This document shows, in pieces, positions 7,991 to 17,367 of a stretch of DNA of 38,042 bases (positions within the stretch are counted from its first letter, which is position 1; each line of letters begins with the position of its first letter). Position numbers and translations under genes: made by a program. The notes under the pieces are model-generated. The model saw only the letters and a list, made by a program, of their open reading frames with translations, was not told where the DNA came from and searched no databases. The stretch is from Hymenobacter rubripertinctus (GTDB lineage: Bacteria > Bacteroidota > Bacteroidia > Cytophagales > Hymenobacteraceae). The stretch spans positions 55,893 through 93,934 of the forward strand of contig NZ_QYCN01000011.1 in assembly GCF_003583925.1 (NCBI RefSeq), written 5' to 3'.

Positions 7991-9088
7991 CTAGTTGCCG
8001 TTGGCAGTCAGGGCGAAGGCTTCTTCCTTTTCCACGGCGGCGGTGGCGGCGCGGGAGCGGAGCTGGCGCACGGTAGCGCCGGTCTGCCACAGCTCCGAGT
8101 CGCGGACTTCCCTGAGCTCGGCTTCCAGCTCCTGGCGGTAGCCGGGCGTGGAGCCGCGCTCAATGGTGCGGGCGGCTTCCTGGCCCGAGGCCACGCTGTC
8201 GTAGAGCTCGTTGAGTACCGGCAGGGTGGCTTCGCGGAAGCGGCCCTTCCAGTCGAGGGCGCCGCGCTGAGCGGTTACTGAGCAGTTGCTGAACATCCAG
8301 TCCATGCCGTTTTCGCCCACCAGCGGCACCAGGCTCTGGGTGAGCTCCTCCACGGTTTCGTTGAAGGCCTCGGAGGGCGAGTGGCCGCGCTGACGCAGCA
8401 CCTGGTACTGGGCCTCAATGATGCCAGCCAGGGCGCCCATCAGTACGCCCCGCTCGCCGGTGAGGTCGGAGTACACTTCCTTCCTAAAGTCGGTTTCAAA
8501 CAGGTAGCCCGAGCCCACCCCGATGCCCAGGGCCACGGCTTTCTCGTAGGCGTGGCCGGTGGCATCCTGGAACACGGCAAACGATGAGTTCAGCCCGCCG
8601 CCGGCCACAAACAGGCGGCGCAGACTGGTACCGCTGCCCTTGGGGGCCACCAGCACCACATCCACGTCGGCGGGTGGGATGATGTTGGTCTGGTCGCGGA
8701 ACGTGATGCCGAAGCCGTGGGAGAAATACAGGGTTTTGCCGGCCGTCAGGTGCTTTTCGAGGGTGGGCCACACCGCAATCTGGCCGGCGTCGGAGAGTAG
8801 GTTGGCCAGGATGGTGCCCCGCTCGGCGGCTTCTTCCAGGCCGAACAGGGTTTCGCCGGGCACCCAGCCGTCGGCTTCGGCCTTGGTCCAGGAAGGCGAG
8901 TCGGGCCGCTGCCCGATGATGACGCGGAAGCCGTTGTCGCGCAGGTTCAGGGCCTGGCCAGGCCCCTGCACGCCGTAGCCCAGCACGGCAATGGTGTCGT
9001 GCTGGAGAATGGCCCGGGCTTTTTCCAGCGGAAATTCCTCGCGGGTTACTACGTGTTCGTCTACGCCGCCAAAGTTGATGGTTGCCAT
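7991..9088 (-). CDS. ilvC: Ketol-acid reductoisomerase
   Basis: IlvC uses NAD(P)H and Mg to convert 2-acetolactate or 2-aceto-2-hydroxybutanoate to the dihydroxy acid in the valine and isoleucine pathways. The protein has 365 aa from ATG 9088. The Rossmann motif is GYGVQGPG at 37-44; catalytic elements are SHGF (H124), APKGSGTSLRRLF at 148-160, and the Mg ligands D200 and E204 in FETDFRKEVYSDLTGERG. This is the short single-knotted class I, slightly longer than the typical 330-350 aa. The gap to ilvN is 152 bp and contains inverted repeat 9130-9239. Confidence 0.96.
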   Translation of the reverse strand: MATINFGGVDEHVVTREEFPLEKARAILQHDTIAVLGYGVQGPGQALNLRDNGFRVIIGQRPDSPSWTKAEADGWVPGETLFGLEEAAERGTILANLLSDAGQIAVWPTLEKHLTAGKTLYFSHGFGITFRDQTNIIPPADVDVVLVAPKGSGTSLRRLFVAGGGLNSSFAVFQDATGHAYEKAVALGIGVGSGYLFETDFRKEVYSDLTGERGVLMGALAGIIEAQYQVLRQRGHSPSEAFNETVEELTQSLVPLVGENGMDWMFSNCSVTAQRGALDWKGRFREATLPVLNELYDSVASGQEAARTIERGSTPGYRQELEAELREVRDSELWQTGATVRQLRSRAATAAVEKEEAFALTANGN

Positions 9089-9129
9089 GATGGTTGGGTA
9101 TTTATGGTGGTTTGTTTTTGGTTTTTGGG

Positions 9130-9239
9130 ACCCCTCCCCAACCCCTCCCCAAAAGGGAGGGGCTCTAGTGCTAGCTTTTTCTATCCGCTAGTTTTTAGAG
9201 CTAGAGCCCCTCCCTTTTGGGGAGGGGTTGGGGAGGGGT
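9130..9239. repeat. Inverted repeat with perfect 39-bp arms between ilvN and ilvC
   Basis: Arms 9130-9168 and 9201-9239 (ACCCCTCCCCAACCCCTCCC..) are perfect complements around a 32-nt loop. The right arm ends one base before the ilvN stop codon (9241-9243). Each arm contains a tandem CCCCTCCCCAA unit. Confidence 0.95.
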
Positions 9240-9240
9240 T

Positions 9241-9831
9241 TTACATCGTGAACACCTTGTCCCGACGATTCAGAAATTCGTTTTCGCTGGGTTCCTCACT
9301 GGGTTCCTGGCGCTCGAATTCGCGGAGCTTGCCATGGAACCCCTCGCTGCCCTTGATGATGGCAATGCGGGCCGAGCGCACGAATTCGATGAGGCCGTAG
9401 GGGTGGAGCACGGCCAGCAGCTTGTTGGTTTCCTCGCGGTGGCCAGTGGTTTCAAACACCGTGTAATCCTTGCGAATCACCACCACGCGGGCCCCGTGCT
9501 CGCGCAGCAGCCGCTCCACCACGGCCCGCTCGGCAATAACGTCGGTGGGCACTTTGTAAAGGGCCATTTCCTGCCAGATGACGTCCTCGTTGGGGTTGAA
9601 GTACACCTTGAGCACCTCCACCTGTTTTTCCATCTGGCGGGCAATCTTGCGCACCACCTCCTCGGTTTCCTCCACCACCATATTGAAGCGGTGAATCCCC
9701 TCAATCTCCGAAGGCGACGTATTCAGGCTCTCGATGTTGATTTTGCGCCGCGAGAAGAGGATGGCAATGCGGTTGAGCAGTCCCACCTGGTTCTCGGTAT
9801 AGGCCGTGATGTTGTATTCCTGGCGAGTCAT
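9241..9831 (-). CDS. ilvN: Acetolactate synthase small (regulatory) subunit
   Basis: This 196-aa protein is the regulatory partner of IlvB, responsible for valine feedback and for full activity. The N-terminal ACT domain (about 1-78) has the YTENQVGLLNRIAILFSRR..NIESL pattern typical of IlvN/IlvH. A second ferredoxin-like C-terminal domain follows (VTGHREE..FGLIEFVRSARIAI-like region, about 95-165), ending in a charged tail of about 30 residues. The start is ATG 9831. It lies between ilvB and ilvC and is separated from each by an inverted repeat. Confidence 0.95.
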   Translation of the reverse strand: MTRQEYNITAYTENQVGLLNRIAILFSRRKINIESLNTSPSEIEGIHRFNMVVEETEEVVRKIARQMEKQVEVLKVYFNPNEDVIWQEMALYKVPTDVIAERAVVERLLREHGARVVVIRKDYTVFETTGHREETNKLLAVLHPYGLIEFVRSARIAIIKGSEGFHGKLREFERQEPSEEPSENEFLNRRDKVFTM

Positions 9832-9838
9832 GATTTCA

Positions 9839-9961
9839 AGCTGTTAGCTGATGGCTGTTAGCTGTTAGCTTTTTCGGCTGCTAGCAGTCAGGCCAAATTT
9901 TTTGCCGGTGATGCGGGTGGTTGAACAGAAACTATCAGCTAACAGCCAATAGCTAACAGCT
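9839..9961. repeat. Imperfect inverted repeat between ilvB and ilvN (AGCTGTTAGCT type)
   Basis: Arms 9839-9864 and 9936-9961 (AGCTGTTAGCTGATGGCTGT.. against its complement) match over 26 positions with about five mismatches. Each arm is built from short tandem GCTGTTA units. The right arm reaches the last base of the ilvB stop codon (9961-9963). Confidence 0.85.
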
Positions 9962-11727
9962 CAAGAAAGCCGTATTTCGCCCACGCCGCAACCTTGCGGC
10001 ACCATCGGGAAAATGTTGTTTTCGCGGGTTACGCGCACTTCCAGCAGGAAGGAGCCGGGGTGTTCCAGCATCTGGCGTAGGGCGGGTTGCAGGTCGGGGC
10101 GGTGCTCCACGCGGCGGGCGGCAATGCCGTAGCCGCTGGCCACGGTCACGTAGTCGGGGCTGGCAATGTCCACGCAGGAGTAGCGCCGCTCGTGGAAGAG
10201 CTCCTGCCACTGGCGCACCATGCCCAGAAACTGGTTGTTGAGCAGCAGAATTTTCACGTGGATGCCGGTTTGCATAATCGTGCCCAGCTCCTGAATCGTC
10301 ATCTGAATGCCCCCGTCGCCGATAACGGCCACCACGGTGCGGGCCGGGGCTCCGTACTTGGCCCCGATGGCGGCCGGCAGCGCGAAGCCCATGGTGCCCA
10401 GCCCCCCGCTGGTGATGTTGCTGCGGGAGTGGTTGAGGCGGGCGTAGCGGCAGGCCACCATCTGGTGCTGGCCCACGTCGGTCACAATGATGGCCTCGCC
10501 CTGGGTCAGCTCGTTGAGCTGGTGAATAACTTCGCTCATTGTCAGCTCGTCCTGGGTGGGGAACAGCTCATCCTGAATCACGGCGGCCACTTCCGCGGCG
10601 TCATGGTCGTGGAAGCGCTGCCGCCACGCGGGGTGCTGGCGCGGCTCCGTGAGGGCTGTGAGCAGGGGCAGGGTTTCCTGGCAGTCGCCCCATACCGGCA
10701 CGGTGGCCCGCACGTTCTTGTCGATTTCGGTGGGGTCGATGTCGAGGTGAATCACCTGGGCCTGGCGGGCGTACTTGTCGAGGCGGCCCGTTACCCGGTC
10801 ATCGAAGCGCATCCCGATGGCAATGAGCACGTCGCACGCGTTGGTGAGCACGTTGGGGCCGTAGTTGCCGTGCATGCCCAGCATACCCACATTCAGGGGG
10901 TGGCCGGTGGGCAGGGCCCCGGCCCCGAGAATCGTCCAGGCCGCTGGAATGCCGCTTTTCTCCACGAAGGCCCGGAATTCGGCCTCGGCGCGGCCCAGCA
11001 GCACCCCCTGGCCCCAGAGGATGAGGGGACGCTTGGCGCGGTTAATGAGCTCGGCGGCCTGCCGCACGTACGCGGGGCGCACCACGGGCCGGGGCCGGTA
11101 GCTGCGGATGTGGGTGCAGGGCACGTAACCGGCGTACTCAAACAGCTGGAGCTGGGCGTTCTTGGTCACGTCGAGCAGCACCGGGCCGGGCCGGCCGCTG
11201 CGGGCAATGTAGAACGCCTTGGCCAGGGCCGCCGGCAGGTCGCGGGCGTCGGTTACCTGGTGATTCCACTTGGTAACGGGCGTGGTGATGTTGATGATGT
11301 CGGTTTCCTGGAAGGCATCAGTGCCCAGCAAGTGGGCGAAAACCTGGCCCGTGATGCACACCAGCGGGGTGGAATCAATCTGGGCGTCGGCGAGGCCAGT
11401 AACGAGGTTGGTGGCGCCGGGGCCGCTGGTGGCAAACACCACGCCCACCCGCCCCGAAGCGCGGGCGTAGCCCTGAGCCGCGTGAATGCCGCCCTGCTCG
11501 TGGCGCACCAGCACGTGGTGGAGGCGGTCCTGGAAGTCGTAGAGCGCATCGTAAATGGGGATGATGGCCCCGCCGGGGTAGCCGAAGATGGTATCCACGC
11601 CTTCGGCCAGCAGGCCTTCGAGCAAAGCCACGGCCCCCGAAACGGCCGCTGGGGCCGCTACCGGGGCGGGGCGGGCCGCAGCCTCAGACGAGGCGGGCGC
11701 GGGCTGGAGTTGGGGGTTCAGAAACAT
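9961..11727 (-). CDS. ilvB: Acetolactate synthase large (catalytic) subunit
   Basis: IlvB is ThDP-dependent and joins two pyruvates, or pyruvate and 2-oxobutanoate, at the first common step of valine and isoleucine synthesis. It is 588 aa from ATG 11727. The catalytic glutamate is E77 (RHEQGG), FGYPGGA is at 48-54, [10 protein letters not shown] follows, and the ThDP/Mg motif runs from GDGG at 470 to NN at 498-499. An Ala/Pro-rich stretch of about 25 residues precedes the core. The start overlaps the end of ilvD by 44 nt, implying translational coupling. Neighbouring ilvN supports a biosynthetic and not a catabolic enzyme. Confidence 0.97.
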   Translation of the reverse strand: MFLNPQLQPAPASSEAAARPAPVAAPAAVSGAVALLEGLLAEGVDTIFGYPGGAIIPIYDALYDFQDRLHHVLVRHEQGGIHAAQGYARASGRVGVVFATSGPGATNLVTGLADAQIDSTPLVCITGQVFAHLLGTDAFQETDIINITTPVTKWNHQVTDARDLPAALAKAFYIARSGRPGPVLLDVTKNAQLQLFEYAGYVPCTHIRSYRPRPVVRPAYVRQAAELINRAKRPLILWGQGVLLGRAEAEFRAFVEKSGIPAAWTILGAGALPTGHPLNVGMLGMHGNYGPNVLTNACDVLIAIGMRFDDRVTGRLDKYARQAQVIHLDIDPTEIDKNVRATVPVWGDCQETLPLLTALTEPRQHPAWRQRFHDHDAAEVAAVIQDELFPTQDELTMSEVIHQLNELTQGEAIIVTDVGQHQMVACRYARLNHSRSNITSGGLGTMGFALPAAIGAKYGAPARTVVAVIGDGGIQMTIQELGTIMQTGIHVKILLLNNQFLGMVRQWQELFHERRYSCVDIASPDYVTVASGYGIAARRVEHRPDLQPALRQMLEHPGSFLLEVRVTRENNIFPMVPQGCGVGEIRLS

Positions 11728-13408
11728 AGTCTTCGGCTAAGTCGGTGATGCAGCCGTGGCTGGCGTCGCTCACGGTGCGCAGGTATTTGAGCAGCACGCC
11801 CTGGGTTACCGGGGGCACGGGGCGCTGCCACGCGCGGCGGCGCAAATCCAGCAGCTCGTCGGTCACCAGCACCTCCAGGGTGTTGCGGGCCGCGTCGATG
11901 ACGATTTCGTCGCCGTCCTGCACCAGGGCCAGCGGGCCGCCGTCGTAGGCTTCGGGGCACACGTGGCCGATAACGAAGCCGTGGGTGCCGCCGGAGAAGC
12001 GGCCGTCGGTAATCAGGGCTACTTTATCGCCCAGGCCGGCCCCGATGAGGGCGGCGGTGGGCTTGAGCATTTCGGGCATGCCCGGCCCGCCCTTGGGCCC
12101 CACGTAGCGGATAACCACCACGTGCCCGGCCCGGATGCGGCCGGCGGTAATGCCCTCGTTCACTCCTTCTTCGGAGTTGAACACGATGGCCGGCCCGGCG
12201 AATTGCAGCCCTTCCTTGCCCGTGATTTTGGCCACCGCGCCCCGGGGGGCCAGGTTGCCGTAGAGCATCTGTATGTGCCCGTCGGCCTTGATGGGGCGGC
12301 TGCGGGGCCGCAGCACGTCCTGCTCGGGGCCGAGCGGGGCCACGTCGGCCAGGTTTTCGGCCAGCGTTTGGCCCGTTACGGTGGGCAGGTCGCCGTAGAG
12401 CAGGCCTTCGGCGAGCAGGGTTTTGAGTACGGCCGGCACGCCGCCCCGGGCCGAGAGGTCTTCCATCAGATATTTGCCGCTGGGCTTGAGGTCGGCCAGC
12501 ACCGGCGTACGGTTGCTCACGGCCTGAAAATCCTGGAGGGTAAGACGGACGCCGGCGGCGTGGGCAATGGCAATCAAATGGAGCACGGCGTTGGTGGAGC
12601 CGCCCAGCACGGTGGTCACTACCATGGCGTTTTCGAAAGCCTCGCGCACCAGAATGTCGCGGGGCTTGAGGTCGAGCTCCAGCAGGCGGTGCAGGTAGCC
12701 GCCGGTGCTGCGGCATTCGGCCTGCTTCTCGGCACTCTCGGCCGGGGCCGAGGACGAAAAGGGCACGCTCAGGCCCAGCGTTTCGATGGCGGCGGCCATG
12801 GTATTAGCCGTGTACATGCCCCCGCAGGCCCCTGGCCCCGGACAGGCATTGCGGATGATGCCCCGGTAGTCTTCCTCGGAAATCTGGCCCTGCAACTTCT
12901 GCCCATAGGCCTCAAAGCAGGACACGATGTTGAGCTGCTGGCCCTTGTAGGAGCCGCCCCGGATGGTGCCGCCGTACACCATCAGGGCGGGGCGGTTGAG
13001 GCGGGCCATGGCCATCATCGAGCCGGGCATGTTTTTGTCGCAGCCCACCACGCAGGCCAGGGCATCGTAGTTGTGGGCCCCGGCCATGGCCTCAATGGAG
13101 TCGGCAATGATTTCCCGCGACACCAGGGAGTAGCGCATGCCGGGCGTGCCGTTGGTGATGCCGTCGGAGATGCCGATGGTGTTGAAGCGCAGCCCCACCA
13201 GCCCCTGCTCGCGCACGCCCTGCTTCACCTGGTCGGCCAGCTGGTCGAGGTGCATGTTGCAGGTATTGCCCTCGAAGCCGGTGGAGCAGATGCCCACGAA
13301 GGGCTTGCGCAAATCCTCCTCCGACAGCCCCGAGCCAATGAGCATGGCCTGGGCGGCGGGCAGGCTGTCGTCCTGGGTATAGAGGCGGCTGTAGTTATTG
13401 AGGGCCAT
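11684..13408 (-). CDS. ilvD: Dihydroxy-acid dehydratase
   Basis: IlvD dehydrates 2,3-dihydroxy acids to 2-oxo acids for valine, leucine and isoleucine. It has 574 aa from ATG 13408. The expected Fe-S ligands are present: C50 (EGNTCNMH), C123 (GCDKNMPG) and C195 (CPGPGACGG). The same fold serves sugar-acid dehydratases (Edd), but the motif set and ilv neighbours identify IlvD. The last 44 nt overlap ilvB. ilvE lies 99 bp upstream with no obvious repeat in between. Confidence 0.97.
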   Translation of the reverse strand: MALNNYSRLYTQDDSLPAAQAMLIGSGLSEEDLRKPFVGICSTGFEGNTCNMHLDQLADQVKQGVREQGLVGLRFNTIGISDGITNGTPGMRYSLVSREIIADSIEAMAGAHNYDALACVVGCDKNMPGSMMAMARLNRPALMVYGGTIRGGSYKGQQLNIVSCFEAYGQKLQGQISEEDYRGIIRNACPGPGACGGMYTANTMAAAIETLGLSVPFSSSAPAESAEKQAECRSTGGYLHRLLELDLKPRDILVREAFENAMVVTTVLGGSTNAVLHLIAIAHAAGVRLTLQDFQAVSNRTPVLADLKPSGKYLMEDLSARGGVPAVLKTLLAEGLLYGDLPTVTGQTLAENLADVAPLGPEQDVLRPRSRPIKADGHIQMLYGNLAPRGAVAKITGKEGLQFAGPAIVFNSEEGVNEGITAGRIRAGHVVVIRYVGPKGGPGMPEMLKPTAALIGAGLGDKVALITDGRFSGGTHGFVIGHVCPEAYDGGPLALVQDGDEIVIDAARNTLEVLVTDELLDLRRRAWQRPVPPVTQGVLLKYLRTVSDASHGCITDLAEDYVSEPPTPARARLV

Positions 13409-13507
13409 TCGGAGGAAGATGCCAGGCTGAAGAAGCCGGGAGTTAGACGTAGAGAAGGAGTTGAAGACCGGTTGGAAGTCGAATGGGGGCGCACGCGCCG
13501 GGCTTCG

Positions 13508-14395
13508 TTAGCTTCCGACGGCTACCAGCTGCCCCGTTACCAAGGCGTGGTACCGTTCCGCCAGCTGCCCCCCGATGGAATCGGCAAAGGGCCGGGGAAA
13601 CACCACCTCATCCACGGAGGCAATGCCGATGACTTCGGCGGCGGTGCCGGTCATGAAAGCGGCCTCGGCGGTGCGCAGCTCGGTGGCGGTGAAAAACGTT
13701 TCGGTAACCCGGATGCCGGCTGCCCGGGCCAGGTCGATGAGGGTATTGCGGGTGATGCCGCGCAGAATGCTGCCGGCCGGGGGCGTGAACAACTCCCCGC
13801 CGCGCTCGAAGAAGAAGTTGGCCCCGGGACCCTCGGCCACGAAACCGTTCATGTCCAGCAGCAGCGCCTCGTCGAAGCCGCGGCCCTTGGCCTCGGTGCT
13901 GGCCACAATGGAGTTCACGTAGTGCCCGGCCACTTTGGCCTCAATGGGCACGGCCCGGGGGTTGGGCCGCTCGTAGGGCGAAATGGTGAGGCGCAGGCTC
14001 TGGTCGCCGAGGTACTTGCCCCATTCCCAGACGGCAATGAGCACGTTGCTGGTGGCGGCGGCCTGCAGGCTCATGTTGGGCGCGCCGGCAAACACCAGCG
14101 GCCGGATGTAAGCATCCTGGAGGCCGTTGCGTTCCAGCACCTCGTAGCTAAGGCGGGTGAGCTCCGCCACCGGGTAGGTGAGCGGTAGCCCGATAGCCCG
14201 GCAGGAGTAGTGCAGGCGCTCATAGTGCGCCTCGGCCTTGAAAATGCGCGGCCCCGCCGGCGTCCGGTAGCTGCGCATGCCCTCAAATACGGCGTAGCCG
14301 TAGTGCAGCGACTGGGCATACACCCCGCAGGTGGCCTGGGCGGCCGGCACAAACGCACCGTCGAGAAACGCAACGGTGTCAGGGGAGTAGTACAT
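13508..14395 (-). CDS. ilvE: Branched-chain amino acid aminotransferase
   Basis: This class IV PLP aminotransferase performs the last step, converting 2-oxo acids plus glutamate to valine, leucine and isoleucine. It is 295 aa from ATG 14395. The PLP lysine is K154 in IEAKVAGHYVNS; LHYGYAVFEGMRSY at 30-43 and the EGPGANFFF segment are typical of the short IlvE type. A D-amino-acid aminotransferase or ADC lyase shares the fold, but position at the head of the ilv cluster supports IlvE. It is the first gene of the ilvE-D-B-N-C-A run, so the promoter should lie in 14396-14600, where I cannot see a convincing box. Confidence 0.94.
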   Translation of the reverse strand: MYYSPDTVAFLDGAFVPAAQATCGVYAQSLHYGYAVFEGMRSYRTPAGPRIFKAEAHYERLHYSCRAIGLPLTYPVAELTRLSYEVLERNGLQDAYIRPLVFAGAPNMSLQAAATSNVLIAVWEWGKYLGDQSLRLTISPYERPNPRAVPIEAKVAGHYVNSIVASTEAKGRGFDEALLLDMNGFVAEGPGANFFFERGGELFTPPAGSILRGITRNTLIDLARAAGIRVTETFFTATELRTAEAAFMTGTAAEVIGIASVDEVVFPRPFADSIGGQLAERYHALVTGQLVAVGS

Positions 14396-14937
14396 GGGGC
14401 GAAATGAGTAGTGCGTATTGAGACGTGAGGCCGTGGAGTGGATGCAAGTGCTTAGTGTGCGTTAGCAGTAGTCACTGGCTCTAACTCACTACTCAATACT
14501 GAATATCGGGGAAGCCAGGGCCGGTTTCCGGCGTCCGACCCTGCTCCCCAACCCTTCCGGCGCATTCGGGCCGCCTGCCAGAATCAGCGCAGCCGGAAAG
14601 GAAAGGACGTGGCGGCGCCGGCCCGGCTTCCGGAGTAGGCGGGGCCTTGGTTAGGTTCAATTTGTGGGGAAGCGTACGCGCTAGTTAGCCACGGGAACCT
14701 GGGAGCCACCGGATGCTGCAGGGCGCGCCAGGCAGCCGTTAAAAAAGCCATAAATAGTGTCGGCCAGGAAGTGGAAAATGGTGCGGACATAGCATCTTTA
14801 CGCGTTATTGCTGCTGGCAAGTACCGTTAGCCCCCCCGCCGTAAGAAACTGTTATCCTGCTTGGATACTATTTCTATAAAATCGATTTATTCAGGCAAAT
14901 AACTGAAAATCAAAAACTTGACTTTTGAGCGCCTACA
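14396..14937. other. 542-bp intergenic stretch between divergent ilvE and the 14938 gene
   Basis: No convincing gene. A degenerate inverted pair built from TGAGTAGTGCGTATTGAG-like units lies at about 14406-14423 and 14481-14500. A minus-strand frame (14584-14790, ATG, 68 codons) has no recognisable features and is probably chance. A weak TTATCC (14852-14857) / 17 nt / TATAAA (14875-14880) pair could be a promoter for the rightward gene. The last 90 bp are AT-rich, as expected for a promoter region. Confidence 0.5.
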
Positions 14938-16482
14938 ATGCCCAACGAAAGTAACGACCCGGTTTTCCAGCTGATAAAGTCGCTGACCCGCACCGAGAAG
15001 CGGCACTTCCGCCTGTTCGCCAACCGGCAGGGGTCCACCGAGGGCCTGAAGTTTCTGCAACTCTTCGATGCCCTCGACGGCCAGGAGCGCTACGATGAGG
15101 AGCGGATGCTGGCCCAGGTGCCGGCCATCAGAAAAATACAACTCGCCAACCTCAAAGCCAACCTCTACCGTCAGCTGCTCTCCAGTCTGCGCATGTACCA
15201 CGCGGGCCACAACCTCGATATTCAGCTTCATGAGCAGCTGGATTTTGCGCGCGTGCTCTACAACCGGGGCCTGTACCAGCACAGCCTGCGGATGCTGGAA
15301 AAGCTGAAAGCCACCGCCCGGCAGGCCGAAATGCGCCACATTGTGCTGCTGGCCCTGGAGTTCGAAAAGCTCATCGAGGGCCAGTACATCACGCGCAGCA
15401 TCCGGGGGCGGGCCCGCCAGCTCTCCGACGAGGCCACCGACACGGTGGCCCACGTGGGCCGGGAGCACGAGCTTTCCAACCTGGCCCTGCGCATGTACGG
15501 GCGCTACCTCAAAATCGGGCACACCCGCAACCAGGCCGACTACGAGAAGATAACGGCGTACTTCCGCCAGGATTTGCCGGAACTCGACCTGCGTCAGGCC
15601 AGCTTTTTCGAGCAGCTCTACTACTACCAGGCCCACGTGTGGTACTACACCATCACGCAGAATTTCAGCCAGTGCTTCCGCTACGCCCAGAAGTGGGTGG
15701 ACTTGTTCGAGGATAACGACCTGATGCGCGAGCAGCAGCCCATGCTCTACCTCAAGGGCCTGCACAATGTGCTCGTGACCACCTATAACATGCTCTATTA
15801 TAGTCGGTTCGAGCAGGTGCTGGCCCGCCTGGAAGCCTATGCCGAAGACCCCGGCCGGCGTACCAACCCCAACATCGAAACGCTGCTGTTTCTCTACCGC
15901 TACACCAACCGGCTCAACGGCTACTTCATGCGCGGGCAGTTCACCGAGGGGCTGCAAATTGTGCCGGAGCTGCTCGAAAACCTGGAGCGGTTCCGCCTCC
16001 AGCTCGACCCGCACCGCCGCCTGGTGTTCTACTACAAAATTGCCAGCCTCTACTTCGGCAGCGGCCAGCCCGATAAGGCCATTGAGTACCTCAACAAGGT
16101 TATCTATTTCAAGGAAGCCAGCCTGCGCGAAGACATCCAGTGCTTCGCCCGTATCCTGAGCCTGATTGCTCACTACGAGGCCGGCCGCGACGAGGCGCTG
16201 GACTACCAAATCCGGTCGGTGTACCGCTTTTTGGGCAAGATGAACGACCAGCAGCCCCTGCAGGAGGCCATTTTCCGGTTCCTGCGCACCCTCGGCGACG
16301 TCACTCCCTCCCAGCTCAAGGAGGCCTTCATCAAGCTCAAAGACCAGCTCACCGTCATTGCCGAGAACCCCTACGAGCGGCGCCCCTTCCTCTACCTCGA
16401 CATCATTTCCTGGCTGGAAAGCAAAATTGAAAACGTCCCCGTCCAAAACATCCTCCGCCGCAAATTTACCCGCCTGCGGTAG
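14938..16482 (+). CDS. Conserved helical-repeat (TPR-like) protein of unknown function
   Basis: A soluble 514-aa protein without signal peptide or membrane segment. It is almost entirely amphipathic helices rich in Leu, Tyr, Arg and Glu, with TPR-like stretches (for example IASLYFGSGQPDKAIEYLNK near 365-384). The N-terminus (FQLIKSLTRTEKRHFRLFA) reads like a short conserved head domain. I have an impression of similar proteins in other Bacteroidota but cannot name a family. The ATG at 14938 is chosen because the AT-rich upstream region is non-coding. A large open frame on the opposite strand (14887-16446) is a codon shadow. A scaffold or protein-interaction role is only a guess. Confidence 0.85.
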   Translation: MPNESNDPVFQLIKSLTRTEKRHFRLFANRQGSTEGLKFLQLFDALDGQERYDEERMLAQVPAIRKIQLANLKANLYRQLLSSLRMYHAGHNLDIQLHEQLDFARVLYNRGLYQHSLRMLEKLKATARQAEMRHIVLLALEFEKLIEGQYITRSIRGRARQLSDEATDTVAHVGREHELSNLALRMYGRYLKIGHTRNQADYEKITAYFRQDLPELDLRQASFFEQLYYYQAHVWYYTITQNFSQCFRYAQKWVDLFEDNDLMREQQPMLYLKGLHNVLVTTYNMLYYSRFEQVLARLEAYAEDPGRRTNPNIETLLFLYRYTNRLNGYFMRGQFTEGLQIVPELLENLERFRLQLDPHRRLVFYYKIASLYFGSGQPDKAIEYLNKVIYFKEASLREDIQCFARILSLIAHYEAGRDEALDYQIRSVYRFLGKMNDQQPLQEAIFRFLRTLGDVTPSQLKEAFIKLKDQLTVIAENPYERRPFLYLDIISWLESKIENVPVQNILRRKFTRLR

Positions 16483-16499
16483 CGGTGAATGAGTGAATG

Positions 16500-16522
16500 G
16501 GTGAATGAGTCACTCATTCACC
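16500..16522. repeat. Small inverted repeat of GAATGAGT units at convergent gene ends
   Basis: GGTGAATGAGT (16500-16510) pairs perfectly with ACTCATTCACC (16512-16522), preceded by tandem GTGAATGA units from 16484. It contains the stop of the 16514 gene and lies 18 bp past the stop of the 14938 gene, so it may act as a weak bidirectional 3' hairpin. Confidence 0.75.
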
Positions 16523-17356
16523 AATCAGCGGCACGCCGCGCAACGCCAGCGCGAATAGCCCGGCCACCAGTCCGGCGTAGAGCAACGCCCCGAGGCACGT
16601 GAGGAGCACGGCGCGGCGGGGCTGGTAGCGGCTGAGCCCCCAGCCCAGCAGGGGAATGATTTGCAGGGCGTGCAAGCCCAGGAAGTGGGCCGCGCGCAGG
16701 TCGCCGGCGCGGGTGCTCCAGCCCAGGCCGGGCAGGCCGGGGCCGCCGTCGGGCGCGCCCACGGTGTGCTGGCCCAGCTGGATCATGACGCCGCCCAGCA
16801 CCGAGCCTACCAGAAACACGAGCAGCCCCAGGCGCACGCCCCACACGTAGCCGGCCAGGCCCTGGGGCCGATGCCGCCATACCAGGTACACGGCCCAAAC
16901 CGTGAGCAGGGTGTTCAGGAGAATGAAAAAGCCCATCAACCCGAAAACCAGGCCGTTGAATAAGCTGGTTTGGTTGTAGTGCGAGGAAGTGCCCCGGGCG
17001 GCCTGCCCGAATACGCAGGTAATTTCCACCACCATGCTCCCGGCCACGCCCCAGCTCAGGCCCCGCACCGCCCGCTGCACCCGGGCCGGCAGGTCGGCCA
17101 GCAGCCAGCCCAGCGTCCAGACGTAGGCCGTCACGGAAACCGCGAATTTGAGCGGTTTCAGCCAGACCAGCGCACCCGTTACCAGGCGTGCATCCAAGGG
17201 CAACAACCCCAGCGCCAGCAGCAGCAGGGCCACGTGCAGCCAGCCCGTGAGGCTCAGCACGGGGTTCACGCGGTGCAGTTCCCGGAGCCAGCCCGCTACG
17301 GAATTTGGCGGCATGCCGGCGGTGGTTTTCAGCGAAAAAGCAGGGATGGAGGACAT
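16514..17356 (-). CDS. Multi-span membrane protein, unknown function
   Basis: A 280-aa protein from ATG 17356; the frame stays open further upstream but only through Ala/Pro-rich nonsense overlapping the next gene. About seven hydrophobic segments are seen, near residues 33-54, 57-66, 70-88, 102-116, 134-158, 172-194 and 226-270. Between them are polar stretches with GTSSHYN at 122-128 and DLRAAHFLGLHALQ at 219-232, whose histidines could bind a cofactor or metal. No family recognised. Its start lies 11 bp after the stop of the DUF4281-like gene, so the two form an operon and may function together. The stop lies in a small inverted repeat. Confidence 0.85.
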   Translation of the reverse strand: MSSIPAFSLKTTAGMPPNSVAGWLRELHRVNPVLSLTGWLHVALLLLALGLLPLDARLVTGALVWLKPLKFAVSVTAYVWTLGWLLADLPARVQRAVRGLSWGVAGSMVVEITCVFGQAARGTSSHYNQTSLFNGLVFGLMGFFILLNTLLTVWAVYLVWRHRPQGLAGYVWGVRLGLLVFLVGSVLGGVMIQLGQHTVGAPDGGPGLPGLGWSTRAGDLRAAHFLGLHALQIIPLLGWGLSRYQPRRAVLLTCLGALLYAGLVAGLFALALRGVPLIGE

Positions 17357-17367
17357 GGCCGCAAGCG

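Noticed and set aside
960..14188. Very long open frames antisense to leuB, leuC, ilvB and ilvD-ilvE (960-2036, 2756-4003, 10087-11748, 11756-14188 on the plus strand)
   Set aside because: High-GC third-position bias keeps the complementary frame open. The translations are Gly/Val/His/Gln-rich with no motifs, and the opposite strand encodes textbook enzymes.
14584..14820. Minus-strand 78-codon frame in the ilvE upstream gap
   Set aside because: It needs a TTG start or a shortened ATG start, has no motif and no promoter; composition is that of random GC-rich DNA.
14887..16446. 519-codon minus-strand frame
   Set aside because: Shadow of the 14938 gene: it is in register with its codons, has low-complexity Val/Glu/Leu composition and no recognisable domain.
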